Assembly (NCBI GenBank): GCA_049700455.1 | Contig: JBNAVJ010000007.1 | Coordinates: 1 to 64,000 of the forward strand | Length of the DNA: 64,000 nucleotides | Source: JBNAVJ01 sp049700455 | Lineage (GTDB): Bacteria; Bacteroidota; Ignavibacteria; Tepidaquicellales; Tepidaquicellaceae | Reading direction: 5' to 3' | Part shown: positions 55,136 to 64,000 of the stretch, one piece after another | How the letters are laid out: the number at the start of each line of letters is the position of its first letter | Numbering within the stretch: position 1 is the first letter of the stretch | Position numbers and translations under genes: made by a program | Notes under the pieces: model-generated | What the model saw: the letters and a program-made list of their open reading frames with translations, nothing else | Told to the model about the DNA's origin: nothing | The model's database searches: none

Positions 55136-55723
55136 ATGTATAATAAGTCTCTTAGGCCTGAATTTTATTTACAGGATACCATCACAGTTGCAAAACAACT
55201 ACTGGGGAAAATTCTTGTCATACAAAAGAATCGGGTTCTTCGCTCAGCCAGGATAGTTGAAACAGAAGCCTACATAGGGGAGCATGATCCTGCCTGTCAT
55301 GCGTACAGAAGATTTACAAACCGGAGTGCCACACTTTACGAAAATGGTGGCACAATTTACGTTTATTTCATTTATGGAAATCACTATTGTTTTAATGTTG
55401 TTACAGAACCTAAAGGGCGAGGTTGTGCAGTACTTGTAAGAGCAGTTGAACCTGTAGAAGGTTTAGATTATATGATTAAAAGACGTGGCAGAACAATATC
55501 AATACATAACCTAACTAATGGTCCAGGGAAAATGACACAAGCGATGGGAATAGATGCATCTTTCAACAGAAAAAATTTATTTACTCCTTCAATTTATATA
55601 TACCCACCAGAAAATCAACCTGATTTTGAAATAGTTACCACTACCCGAATTGGTATAAATGTTGGGAAAGAATTCCCATATAGATTTTATATTAAAAATA
55701 ACCCTTTTATTTCAAGAAAATAA
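55136..55723 (+). CDS. mpg: 3-methyladenine DNA glycosylase (AAG/MPG family)
   Basis: This base-excision repair enzyme removes alkylated and deaminated purines. The catalytic region ARIVETEAYIGEHDPACHAYR (in parts RIVETEAYIGEHD and PACHAYR, about 38-58) includes the glutamate that activates water. YVYFIYGNHYCFNVV and VLVRAVEPVEG are strongly conserved, as is NLTNGPGKMTQAMGID. The length of 195 is normal. It is the first gene on the plus strand after the strand switch, divergent from rimP across about 230 bases, and is followed by the nuclease gene after 10 bases. Confidence 0.95.
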   Translation: MYNKSLRPEFYLQDTITVAKQLLGKILVIQKNRVLRSARIVETEAYIGEHDPACHAYRRFTNRSATLYENGGTIYVYFIYGNHYCFNVVTEPKGRGCAVLVRAVEPVEGLDYMIKRRGRTISIHNLTNGPGKMTQAMGIDASFNRKNLFTPSIYIYPPENQPDFEIVTTTRIGINVGKEFPYRFYIKNNPFISRK

Positions 55724-55733
55724 AACTTTATAA

Positions 55734-57152
55734 ATGAAAATCACCTTCTGTGGCGCTGCCCGAACAGTTACTGGGTCCCAACATCTAATTGAAATAAATG
55801 GCAAAAAACTCTTGCTTGACTGCGGTTTGTTTCAGGGAAAACGAGAAGAATCTTTTAAAATGAACCGACGTTTTCTTTTTGATCCATCAAGTATTGATTG
55901 CGTAGTCCTTTCCCATGCACATATAGATCACTCAGGAAATTTACCAACACTTTATATGAAAGGATTCCGGGGAAGTATCTATTCCACACCGGCAACACGG
56001 GATCTTTGTTCCATTATGTTACAGGATAGTGCACATATTCAAGAAAAAGATGTTGCTTTTGTTAATAAGAAAAGGAGCAAAAAACATCAGCCTTTATTTA
56101 ATCCACTTTACACAACAGAAGATGCAATAAACGTGCTTAAACTTTTCCGAACTGTCTCCTATAATCAACCTTTTGTATTAAGAGAAATTGATGACCGTGT
56201 AACTGTAACTTTTATTGAAGCTGGACATATTTTAGGTTCTGCGCAGATTTTACTTGAAATTAACCTAAATGGGAAATTGATTAAATTAGGATTCACTGGT
56301 GATCTAGGAAGAAAAAATTTACCTATCTTGAAGGACCCTGACTGGTTAGGAAATGTTGATTATCTTATAGCAGAATCCACTTATGGAAACAGACTACACG
56401 ATCCTCTGAATGTAATTGAACAGGAATTGCCTCAGGTTATAAATGATACTCTCTCCAATGCCGGCAAAATTATCGTCCCGGCCTTTAGTATTGGGCGAAC
56501 ACAGGAATTAATATATGATATCTCTAAGTTTCTTAATGAAGACAAAATTAAAGATTTTCCAGTCTTTATAGATAGTCCTCTTTCGGTTAACGCTACAGAA
56601 GTTTTTAAATTACATCCAGAGTGTTTTGACAAAGAAACTCTCGAATTTATTTCTAACGGTGTAAGCATTTTTAACCGCGGTAACATCTCATATATCAGAG
56701 ATGTTAACGATTCAAAGAAACTTAATGATATTGATTTTCCCTGTATGATTGTTTCTGCTTCAGGGATGTGCGAAGCGGGAAGAATTTTGCATCACCTTGC
56801 AAATAACATTGAAAAACCCAACACATTAATTTTAATAATCGGATTTATGGCTGAAAATACTCTCGGAAGAAGAATTATCGAGTTAAGAAACACGCCGGGA
56901 GCAAAAGTTAAAATATTCGGAGATGAATATTATTTAAGAGCCAAGGTAAAAATCTTTAATTCCTTTTCAGCTCATGCTGATGCAAATGAACTTTTAGATT
57001 ATTTTGACCTCTTTGATAAAACTACTCTGAAAAAAATTTTCTTGGTGCATGGAGAAGATGAAGCACAAACTGCTCTGGTAGAAAAACTAACCGGAAAAGG
57101 ATTCAAAAACATTTACGTTCCTTCGCGTGGCAATTCGTTTGAGCTTCCGTAA
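55734..57152 (+). CDS. Metallo-beta-lactamase/beta-CASP RNA-processing nuclease
   Basis: This 472-residue enzyme belongs to the CPSF73-like branch of the beta-CASP family, which cleaves RNA in the cytosol. Zinc-binding motifs are SHAHIDHSG (60-68, HxHxDH), AGHILGSAQI, FTGDLGR and the C-terminal FSAHADANELLDYF. The beta-CASP insert has PAFSIGRTQELIYDI and VSASGMCEAGRILHHL. The very short N-terminus before the beta-lactamase fold is normal. Its last 40 bases overlap the tail of glgA on the opposite strand. The RNA target is unknown. Confidence 0.93.
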   Translation: MKITFCGAARTVTGSQHLIEINGKKLLLDCGLFQGKREESFKMNRRFLFDPSSIDCVVLSHAHIDHSGNLPTLYMKGFRGSIYSTPATRDLCSIMLQDSAHIQEKDVAFVNKKRSKKHQPLFNPLYTTEDAINVLKLFRTVSYNQPFVLREIDDRVTVTFIEAGHILGSAQILLEINLNGKLIKLGFTGDLGRKNLPILKDPDWLGNVDYLIAESTYGNRLHDPLNVIEQELPQVINDTLSNAGKIIVPAFSIGRTQELIYDISKFLNEDKIKDFPVFIDSPLSVNATEVFKLHPECFDKETLEFISNGVSIFNRGNISYIRDVNDSKKLNDIDFPCMIVSASGMCEAGRILHHLANNIEKPNTLILIIGFMAENTLGRRIIELRNTPGAKVKIFGDEYYLRAKVKIFNSFSAHADANELLDYFDLFDKTTLKKIFLVHGEDEAQTALVEKLTGKGFKNIYVPSRGNSFELP

Positions 57153-58585
57153 AAATTATTTAAAACTAAAGAATATATTTCTTCATATTTTCTGGCAGAC
57201 ACATCCCACGAGAAGTTCTCCTGCATACCATTTTTCATAAGAATTAACCAGACTTCTTTATCTTCAAAAAGCTCAATTACAAACAAGATTTTCTTCAACA
57301 ATGATTCCGAACTATCTCCAGTAAAAGAAAACCCGTTTGCTCTATTACCATACTCATCGTAATCTTTAACTGTATCCGCAAGGCCACCGGTCTTTCTAAC
57401 TATAGGGAGAGTACCATATTTCAAACTATACATCTGGTTCAAGCCACACGGCTCATATCTTGAAGGCATCAGAAAAATATCACTTCCAGCAGTAATCAAA
57501 TGTGACAGTTTATCATTAAATTCCAGATATACTCGAACTTTTTTACTATACTTTTTTTCTAAGTCTTTAAAAAAATCCTCATACCTTTTTTCTCCCTCAC
57601 CAAGTACAACAAGCATAATATCATTTTGCATCAAGATATCAGCAATATCACGTAAATAGTCAAATCCTTTTTGCCAGACAAGTCTTGAAACTATACCTAT
57701 AAGTGGTTTATCTAAGTGTGCATTAAATCCTGAATGTAGTATCAGTTCATACTTGTTCAACTTTTTTTGCTCCACGTTTTCCAGTGTATATTTATAAGTT
57801 AAATATTTATCTTTAGCAGGATTCCAAACCTCATCATCAATCCCATTCAAGATACCAAATAATTTATTGTGACGGTTCTGCAAAACACCTTCCATTCCAC
57901 AGCCATATTCTGGAGTTTGTATCTCACAGGCATAAGTAGGACTAACAGTTGTAATAACATCTGCCTCTGAAATACCTGCTTTCATAAAACTAAACAAACC
58001 ATTAAATTCAAGCGAACCACCAGGTATGAATTCAGCTTCCGCAAACCCTGCTTTTAGCAGACTCTCTTTGGGGAAATTCCCCTGGTAAGCAATATTATGG
58101 ATTGTAAAAACTGTACGTATACTTGAGTAAAAGCTATCTGAATTAAACTTTTTTTTCAGTATTACTGGTACCAATCCTGTTTGCCAGTCATTACAATGGA
58201 TTATGTCTGGTTTCCAGTTAATTGCCTTAAGGGCATATAGTGTTGCATACTGGAAAAAGATGTATCGTTCATCTTCATCGTTATCATCTGTATAAATTTT
58301 ACTCCTATTATAATATCTTTCGTTTTTTATAAAATACACCTCTTCTCCAGCAGTATAAAGTTCGAAAGCTTCAAAAGAATTTCCTATATTTACACCACAG
58401 TTGCCCGGTAAATTAACTTTTTTAATTCCAAAAGAATCCTTATCAATCAGATTGTAAAACGGAAGAAATACCTTAATCTGATGCCCCCTTTTTCCTAGGT
58501 GGATAGGTAGAGCCGCTGTAACATCAGCAAGCCCTCCTGCTTTTACATAAGGATAACATTCACTTGCAAGAAAAGCTATTTTCAC
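57113..58585 (-). CDS. glgA: Glycogen synthase (ADP-glucose type)
   Basis: This GT5 glycosyltransferase extends alpha-1,4-glucan from ADP-glucose. The protein starts VKIAFLASECYPYVKAGGLADV (in parts KIAFLASECYPY and KAGGLADV), where KxGGL binds the ADP-glucose phosphate. Other motifs are FTIHNIAYQG, GILNGIDDEVW, IGIVSRLVWQKG and MPSRYEPCGLNQMYSL. The frame opens at an ATG at 58615, but the GTG at 58585 puts the conserved start in place, and a TATAAT box at 58626-58621 would begin transcription near 58614, beyond that ATG. The length is then 490. It converges on the nuclease gene with a 40-base tail overlap. Confidence 0.94.
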   Translation of the reverse strand: MKIAFLASECYPYVKAGGLADVTAALPIHLGKRGHQIKVFLPFYNLIDKDSFGIKKVNLPGNCGVNIGNSFEAFELYTAGEEVYFIKNERYYNRSKIYTDDNDEDERYIFFQYATLYALKAINWKPDIIHCNDWQTGLVPVILKKKFNSDSFYSSIRTVFTIHNIAYQGNFPKESLLKAGFAEAEFIPGGSLEFNGLFSFMKAGISEADVITTVSPTYACEIQTPEYGCGMEGVLQNRHNKLFGILNGIDDEVWNPAKDKYLTYKYTLENVEQKKLNKYELILHSGFNAHLDKPLIGIVSRLVWQKGFDYLRDIADILMQNDIMLVVLGEGEKRYEDFFKDLEKKYSKKVRVYLEFNDKLSHLITAGSDIFLMPSRYEPCGLNQMYSLKYGTLPIVRKTGGLADTVKDYDEYGNRANGFSFTGDSSESLLKKILFVIELFEDKEVWLILMKNGMQENFSWDVSARKYEEIYSLVLNNFYGSSNELPREGT

Positions 58586-58940
58586 TTTTTTATAACAAAA
58601 ATACACAATTGTCATTTTAGATTATATACAAAAGGAACTTGTTATTATATCAACCGTTACCTTATAATAAAAAATGTAATTGTAGTAGTGAATTTTTCTT
58701 TTCTTTCTATAGCTTTATTTCGCAGACTTTATAAAACTTGTCTAAAACTTCTTACTCTGTTTTGTTATTGCTCTGTACCTATGGCGTTTTCTTTTATTCT
58801 CTCCATTTGTAGTTAACTATCCAATTTACGGTTATCTCTCCCAGGAGACAGACACATTATAGCTTTTTCTCAAGACATTGACTTGTTATTAATATTTGAT
58901 TTTGCTAAAATTAAGCTTATCCTAAATTAAAACTAATGCT
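58586..58940. other. 355-base divergent control region between glgA and the foldase pair
   Basis: No ORF is supported. The left part carries TATAAT on the minus strand at 58626-58621, likely the glgA -10 box, with no good -35 at the right distance. The right part carries the plus-strand foldase promoter at 58883-58911. The middle (about 58690-58870) is T-rich on the plus strand with no clear dyad. Confidence 0.6.
58883..58911 (+). promoter_or_regulatory. Promoter of the foldase operon (TTGTTA, 17 bp, TGC-TAAAAT)
   Basis: TTGTTA (58883-58888) and TAAAAT (58906-58911) are separated by 17 bases, and TGC directly before the -10 makes an extended -10. The start would be near 58918, about 23 bases before the ATG of the first foldase gene. 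Confidence 0.6.
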
Positions 58941-60713
58941 ATGATAAATAAAAATTTGTTTATAAAACCCCTGACTCTTATTCTTAGTGTAAGCTTAATT
59001 TCTATTATGTTGTTAAGTGGGTGTGGCAAAAATGGTTTTCTCGGTCTTGGAAAAAAGGTTGTAGCCGATGTAGCCGATGATAAAATTTACCTGAAAGAGT
59101 TCGAAGATTATTACCTGAAATATGTTTCTTACGACTCAGCTAAAAATGTACCTCTCGAAAACAGATTAAAAACTCTGGATGCGATGATTAACCTCAGACT
59201 CAAAGTTAAAGATGCAATTGATAAGGGGTACTTGAATAATACCGACGTTCAAACAGACCTTGCTAATTTCAATAAGAATAATCTTCCTAATTTTATTATC
59301 AATAAGGAAGTTATAGAACCAATTGTTAAAGATGTCTGGGAAAAGGGGAAATATGAATACAGAGCAAATATGATTTTCTTGATGCTCCCACAAACCCCAA
59401 GCCTTGAAGATTCTATCAAAGTTTATCAAAAAGCTGATACCATTATTAATCGCTTACAAAAAGGCGAAGATTTTGCAAAAATCTCTGATCTGTATAATGA
59501 AGATATGGGATTGAAAGCAAAACATGGCGACACATATTATTTTACTCTTCAAGCTGCATATTTACCTTTTGATGATCTTATTCTCGGAATGAAAGTGAAA
59601 GAAATTGCCAAACATCCCCTCCGTATACCAAACGGACTAATTATCGTCCAACTTACTGATAGAAAAAAACGTATTGGAGCTGTTAGAGTTTCACGAATTG
59701 CAATGGAGTTTAAACGAGATAGTCTTGGTAAGATTATTGATTCTGCAGGAGTTATAGAAAATGCAAGAAAAGTTTGGGAAAGAGCAAAGCAGGGAGAAGA
59801 CTTCTCTGCCCTTGCTAAAGAATATTCTCAGGATGCATTTACTATGGGACGTGGTGGTGATATGGGCTGGCTGGACCCACGTAAATTGGGACCCCCTACT
59901 GATAGCACTATTTTAACTCTTAAAGTAGGTGACGTTTCTGATCTGGTAGCTACTGCTAATAGAGTGGAATTCGTCAAGGTTTTAGGAATCAAGGATTATG
60001 AACCTTATGAAATACAAAAAAATGAAATTAAAAGACGTTTTACACGTGACCATCCAACTGTCAAAAGTGAAATTGAGAAATTTATGCAAAAGGTAAGAAA
60101 CAGGTTTAATTTTGAGATAGATAATTCAGTATTGACTACGGTATTAATAAGAATGGATACTACTAAGATGTTAAATGATATTAAAATGGATAGCGTCTTT
60201 GCCGGTCTGGATATGAATATGGCTCTGGCTAATTATAAAGGGGGGACATTCAAGCTCTCCGAATTTATTGATTACCTTAAAATTGCTAAACAATATTCAA
60301 TGACCATAGCTAACAGAGCAAATATTATTCCGATTTTAGAAGAAGCGGCACAGAACAATCTCTTACTTGCTCTCGCTGAAAAAGAAGGTATTGAAAAAGA
60401 TCCAGATTATATTAGTTTATATAATGAAAATAAGTATGCTCTGCTAAGTCAGAAAATTGATATGGAAATTTCAAGTAAAGTAGTAATCAAGGATGAAGAC
60501 CTTGAAGCCTATTATAACAATAACATTGCTAACTATCAGGTAATAGAGAATGGTACACCCAGAACTAAATCATTAGAAGAGGTTCGAAGTGATGTTACAA
60601 TGGCAGTGCAGAAACAAAAACGCGAGGCAGTTGAGAAAGAATACCTTGAGCAACTAAGACAAAAATACCCTGTAAAGGTTTATGAAGATGTTGTCATAAA
60701 AGCTTTTAACTAG
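58941..60713 (+). CDS. Lipoprotein parvulin-type peptidyl-prolyl isomerase/foldase
   Basis: This 590-residue lipoprotein (lipobox LLSGC, acylated Cys28) should fold exported proteins in the periplasm. It starts with a SurA/PpiD-like helical N-domain (VADDKIYLKEFEDYY onward). Two parvulin domains follow, the first degenerate (about 130-240, GEDFAKISDLYNED) and the second well conserved (about 245-350, GEDFSALAKEYSQD and GRGGDMGWLDP). A long helical C-terminus follows. It ends 3 bases before a second foldase gene, so the two are coupled. Confidence 0.88.
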   Translation: MINKNLFIKPLTLILSVSLISIMLLSGCGKNGFLGLGKKVVADVADDKIYLKEFEDYYLKYVSYDSAKNVPLENRLKTLDAMINLRLKVKDAIDKGYLNNTDVQTDLANFNKNNLPNFIINKEVIEPIVKDVWEKGKYEYRANMIFLMLPQTPSLEDSIKVYQKADTIINRLQKGEDFAKISDLYNEDMGLKAKHGDTYYFTLQAAYLPFDDLILGMKVKEIAKHPLRIPNGLIIVQLTDRKKRIGAVRVSRIAMEFKRDSLGKIIDSAGVIENARKVWERAKQGEDFSALAKEYSQDAFTMGRGGDMGWLDPRKLGPPTDSTILTLKVGDVSDLVATANRVEFVKVLGIKDYEPYEIQKNEIKRRFTRDHPTVKSEIEKFMQKVRNRFNFEIDNSVLTTVLIRMDTTKMLNDIKMDSVFAGLDMNMALANYKGGTFKLSEFIDYLKIAKQYSMTIANRANIIPILEEAAQNNLLLALAEKEGIEKDPDYISLYNENKYALLSQKIDMEISSKVVIKDEDLEAYYNNNIANYQVIENGTPRTKSLEEVRSDVTMAVQKQKREAVEKEYLEQLRQKYPVKVYEDVVIKAFN

Positions 60714-60716
60714 TAG

Positions 60717-62000
60717 ATGAATTACTTAAAAAAACTTTGCTTAGCTTTTTTCTTGTTGTTGATATCCCTTCCCTCCTTCGCTCAGAAGGAGGGGGATAGA
60801 ATACTGGCTATAGTGGGAAATGATATTATTCTTGAATCAGATTTACAATATCAATTGCAACTTTATGCCCGTCAGAATCAGCTCAATCAAATTACCCCGG
60901 TTATTGCTCAACAGATTTTTCAGCAGATGCTAATTGATAAAATTATTTATGCAAAAGCAGAACAGGATAGCATCACTGTTAAAGATGATGAAATTAATAA
61001 AGAATTAGAATACCGCATAAAAAATCTAATTGACCAGGTTGGTTCAGAGCAAAGAGTACAGGAGATTTATGGAATGAGCATAGCTAAGATTAAGATGACA
61101 TTAAGAGAGGATTTAATCAAAAAATTGAAATCAGACAAACTTAAACGAAAAAAATTCCAGGGGGGAATTCACATTAGTGATATAGAAGTTAAAAAATTTT
61201 ATGAAACTTACAGGGACAGTATTCCTCCATCAACAGAAGAATTTGAACTTTCGCATATCTTCATAACTCAACAGGTTACTGAGCAGGAAAAGCTTGTTGC
61301 TAAAAATAAGATACTGCAAATATTGGATAGTATCAAAAATGGTGCTGACTTTTCAGAAATGGCACGTTTATATTCTGAGGATTCTGGTTCAGCAAAAAGT
61401 GGTGGCGATCTTGGCTGGAACAAAAAGGGTAATTTCGTAAAAGAGTTCGAAGAAACTGCGTTCTCTATGCAACCAGGTCAGGTTTCTGAACCTGTAGAAA
61501 CAGTTTTTGGCTACCATTTAATTAAGGTTAACGAAAAAAAAAGCAATGAAATAAAACTTCAACACATATTGATAACTTTTCCCCGTTTGCCTGAGTCTGA
61601 TTTACAGACCATCTCATTGTTAAAAGATGTTAAAAAACAAATAGAACTCAATCAAATCACCTTTGAAGAAGCCGCTAAGAAATATTCACAAGACCCTGAA
61701 ACAAATCAAAAAGGTGGTTACATAGGATTTGTTCCCATTGAAAGACTTGATAGCAATGTAGTTGAAGCTCTAAAGAAAACCGCTATTGGTAGTATTACTG
61801 ATCCATTAAGAGTCGGTAGCGAAAAGGACTATGGCTACGAAATCTTGAAACTTATCAGCATAAACCCTGCTCATAAACTTACACTGGAAAGTGATTATGA
61901 ACGGATTAAAAAAATGGCTCTTATGTTTAAGGAAAACGAAGAAATGAATAAGTGGATTGAGGAACTGAAAAAATTTGTTTACGTTGATGTGAAGTTTTAG
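60717..62000 (+). CDS. surA: SurA-like periplasmic peptidyl-prolyl isomerase
   Basis: This 427-residue exported chaperone has a cleavable signal peptide (cut after SFA, residues 20-22). The SurA-type N-domain begins DRILAIVGNDIILESDLQYQ (20 residues, 27-46). Two parvulin domains follow, about 170-275 (GADFSEMARLYSED, GGDLGWNKKG, FGYHLIKV) and about 278-385 (EEAAKKYSQDPETNQKGGYIGF). Domain order and size match SurA, which escorts outer-membrane proteins. Orthology is probable but the neighbouring lipoprotein shows that at least two such foldases exist. It is followed by the VWA-like gene after 6 bases. Confidence 0.88.
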   Translation: MNYLKKLCLAFFLLLISLPSFAQKEGDRILAIVGNDIILESDLQYQLQLYARQNQLNQITPVIAQQIFQQMLIDKIIYAKAEQDSITVKDDEINKELEYRIKNLIDQVGSEQRVQEIYGMSIAKIKMTLREDLIKKLKSDKLKRKKFQGGIHISDIEVKKFYETYRDSIPPSTEEFELSHIFITQQVTEQEKLVAKNKILQILDSIKNGADFSEMARLYSEDSGSAKSGGDLGWNKKGNFVKEFEETAFSMQPGQVSEPVETVFGYHLIKVNEKKSNEIKLQHILITFPRLPESDLQTISLLKDVKKQIELNQITFEEAAKKYSQDPETNQKGGYIGFVPIERLDSNVVEALKKTAIGSITDPLRVGSEKDYGYEILKLISINPAHKLTLESDYERIKKMALMFKENEEMNKWIEELKKFVYVDVKF

Positions 62001-62006
62001 AATTTA

Positions 62007-64000
62007 ATGACTAATTTAATCAGAACTGATGTAGGATTCCTTGCTTTTGTGTTATCTGTTTTAGCTGCTTTAGTTCTTACTTATTTCTACTATCGAAAGC
62101 AGTTATTACCAAGAAAAACCCGTTTCTTTTTATCACTACTGAGATTTCTTACATTGTTTTTCCTTTTTTTATTGTTAACTACCCCTATTCTTACTTACAT
62201 CTCATCAAGAACTCTGAAACCAATCAATATCTTGTTGCTTGATAATTCATTGAGTATGGAGCTGGGCAGACGTGATTCAATTGCCAGAGTACAAACTGAA
62301 AAGATTAAAAACCTTAGCAATCTGGATTTGCTCTTATTTTCACAGGGTATAAACTTTGTACCTCAAGGACAAATTCCAACCTCATATCCAGATTCAATTG
62401 TGAGAACTTCCACAAATTTTTCTCAGACTCTTAATGATATTAAGAATCTTTACCCAGATAATACAATAGCTTCAGTAACTGTATTGAGCGATGGTAATTT
62501 TAATGAAGGAGAAAATATTCTTTTGCAAGCCCAAATACTAAACTGCCCCTTTAACTACTTTCTTATAGGCGATACAGCAATTAAAAGAGATATAGCAATT
62601 GAAAAAATTGATTTCAATAAAATTTCATACATTCATACCAGAACACCTATCAAAGTTACAATCTCAAATAGTCTGTACACAGGCAGTATTACAGTTAATT
62701 TGTTTGAAGAAAACGCTCTAATTGAAACACAAACCGTGACTATTACCGCACCAAATGAAGTAACTACAATCACATTTTATATTGAGGCAGGAGAACCAGG
62801 AATTAAAAAATATCGAATTGGTCTTGAGCCGATTAATAATGAATTTACTACCTTAAATAATTATGAAGATTTTTATATAAAGTTCCTCGACAATCAATTT
62901 AAGATATTAGTAATTTCAGGAGCCCCTTCTCCAGATTATGCTTTTTTAAAATCAACACTCGAATCTATAGCGGAATTTAGAACCACCTTCAGAACATTAA
63001 AAACTGCAAGTGACTTTTATGAGGGCAATTTCCCTGATAACGAATTTTTTAATTGTTTGATATTAATAGATTTTCCCGATAAGAAGGTAGATGATAGAAT
63101 TGTTATACAGCTCGCAAAATATATCCAAACTACTGAACCATCTATTTTCCTATTTTTTAGCGATAGAACTTCTGGAGAAAGACTGAAACAATTAACGGAT
63201 ATTATACCTTTAAGTATTACAACGGTAAACGAATCTTATAAATCCAGCATATATGCATCTGATAATACAGGATTATCTTCTCAATTCAAACTTCTACCCC
63301 CTGTTTTTGTAAAACATATAGGAGTAAACATTTCAATTATTCCCAAATTATTTTCTACCCTTTCAAATATGCCTGTTTATTTTATATCTCAAAATACTCA
63401 TATACCCTTTTCTATTTTCTCTGCAACTAATTTTTATCGATGGAGACTGAATGAATTATCACTTGATGGGGTATCCATATTCAGAAGTTTTCTTGCTTCT
63501 GAAATAACATCTCTCATTGACCGAAAAAAAACCTTGCAATTGCTTCTTGAAACAGATAAAGCTGTTTATTCTCCTTATGATAAAATTAAAATTTCAATAA
63601 GGCTTAACAATCCTCTTACAAGTACTGCAAATAAAGTAAATTTGTTTTTGAGAACATCAAGTGATAGTCTGCTGGGAGTCTTTAACCTTGAAAACTCCTC
63701 TTATGTTGAAACTCAGATTAGAATAAAACATAAAGCTGAATATCAACTTTTTGCTCAATTACTGGCTGAAGATAATGTTATTGCAACTGATTTATGCCGA
63801 TTCACAGTCGACCAGAACTTGAAAGAATATAGAGATACTAAATCCATATCAGCAATTTTAAACACTCTTGCCACAAATACTAATGGGAAAAATCTTTCAA
63901 ATTTGTCTGATAAAGAAATAAAACAATTACTTATTCATTTTATTTCTCTGAAGGAACTTCAATTCCAATCACCTTCACAAATAATTCTTAATTTTAACCC
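62007..64000 (+). CDS. VWA-like membrane protein, 5' part (runs off the right edge)
   Basis: An uninterrupted frame starts at the ATG 62007 and stays open to the end of the window (664 codons). Two N-terminal TM segments (about 10-28 and 40-63) are followed by ILLLDNSLSMELG, whose DxSxS (Asp79, Ser81, Ser83) is the metal-site motif of von Willebrand A domains. VTVLSDGNFNEGEN, about 85 residues later, fits the same fold. The soluble region continues with Ig-like stretches and an ISGAPSPDYAFLKSTLE segment that resembles the glutamine-amidotransferase-like part of BatA-type VWA membrane proteins. It is 6 bases after the SurA-like gene. The function is unknown. Confidence 0.8.
   Translation, partial: MTNLIRTDVGFLAFVLSVLAALVLTYFYYRKQLLPRKTRFFLSLLRFLTLFFLFLLLTTPILTYISSRTLKPINILLLDNSLSMELGRRDSIARVQTEKIKNLSNLDLLLFSQGINFVPQGQIPTSYPDSIVRTSTNFSQTLNDIKNLYPDNTIASVTVLSDGNFNEGENILLQAQILNCPFNYFLIGDTAIKRDIAIEKIDFNKISYIHTRTPIKVTISNSLYTGSITVNLFEENALIETQTVTITAPNEVTTITFYIEAGEPGIKKYRIGLEPINNEFTTLNNYEDFYIKFLDNQFKILVISGAPSPDYAFLKSTLESIAEFRTTFRTLKTASDFYEGNFPDNEFFNCLILIDFPDKKVDDRIVIQLAKYIQTTEPSIFLFFSDRTSGERLKQLTDIIPLSITTVNESYKSSIYASDNTGLSSQFKLLPPVFVKHIGVNISIIPKLFSTLSNMPVYFISQNTHIPFSIFSATNFYRWRLNELSLDGVSIFRSFLASEITSLIDRKKTLQLLLETDKAVYSPYDKIKISIRLNNPLTSTANKVNLFLRTSSDSLLGVFNLENSSYVETQIRIKHKAEYQLFAQLLAEDNVIATDLCRFTVDQNLKEYRDTKSISAILNTLATNTNGKNLSNLSDKEIKQLLIHFISLKELQFQSPSQIILNFN

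Noticed and set aside
58586..58615. ATG start of glgA at 58615
   Set aside because: The conserved glycogen synthase start matches the GTG at 58585, and the -10 box at 58621-58626 is too close to the ATG.

Overview
The window is a low-GC bacterial chromosome segment made almost entirely of housekeeping operons. No phage, insertion sequence or CRISPR array is visible. The best guess for the organism is a member of the Ignavibacteria/Chlorobi side of Bacteroidota. The reasons are a secreted Asp-box protein with the type IX secretion sorting tail (YPNPFNP, then a GxYxVxFDGSNL-like stretch, then KKMILLK), a GldA/GldF/GldG-like ABC export set, two S46 dipeptidyl-peptidases, and promoters that fit both the sigma-70 pattern and the Bacteroidota -7 element TAnnTTTG. 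The 16S fragment at the left edge could settle the lineage but was not compared with any database.

Layout, left to right. (1) 1-0.7 kb: the 5' part of a 16S rRNA gene on the minus strand with a clear promoter and a boxA-like leader. (2) 0.7-6.8 kb: gpsA and plsY (phospholipid synthesis) downstream of an ATPase/permease/GldG-like/DUF4340 set. (3) 7-9.5 kb: a lipoprotein, rfbB and a beta-barrel protein. (4) 9.8-15.9 kb: a methionine synthase that has only the homocysteine and folate modules, and two tandem S46 peptidases. (5) 16.3-33.0 kb: a compact division and cell-wall (dcw) cluster transcribed mraZ-rsmH-ftsL-ftsI-murE-murF-mraY-murD-ftsW-murG-(unknown membrane protein)-murC-ftsQ-ftsA-ftsZ. 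It starts from a promoter followed by three 10-bp-spaced TGGG/TGGT repeats, the expected MraZ operator. (6) 33.1-44.8 kb: tRNA-Tyr-Gly-Thr-Trp-secE-nusG-rplK-rplA-rplJ-rplL-rpoB-rpoC, from one strong promoter to one strong terminator; no tuf gene is present. (7) 44.9-49.3 kb: a RING-like zinc-finger membrane protein, a LysE-like exporter, a small secreted ORF, the type IX cargo protein and tRNA-Ser. (8) 49.4-54.9 kb: rimP-nusA-infB-rbfA-truB, with a terminator-shaped hairpin directly in front of the rimP start codon. (9) 55.1-64 kb: a strand switch to mpg, a beta-CASP metallo-beta-lactamase nuclease, glgA (opposite strand, tail overlapping), two parvulin-type periplasmic foldases, and a VWA-like membrane protein that runs off the right edge.

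From about 55 kb to the left edge every supported gene is on the minus strand except one small plus-strand ORF at 47.3 kb. The dcw and rpo/ribosomal blocks are head-to-tail neighbours separated only by a terminator and the mraZ control region.

The points most worth following up are: the unknown two-TM, PH-like protein inserted between murG and murC where murB often lies; the prokaryotic RING-like membrane protein; the rimP leader hairpin; the truncated methionine synthase; the missing tuf; and the small secreted ORF that shares a bidirectional terminator with the type IX cargo gene.
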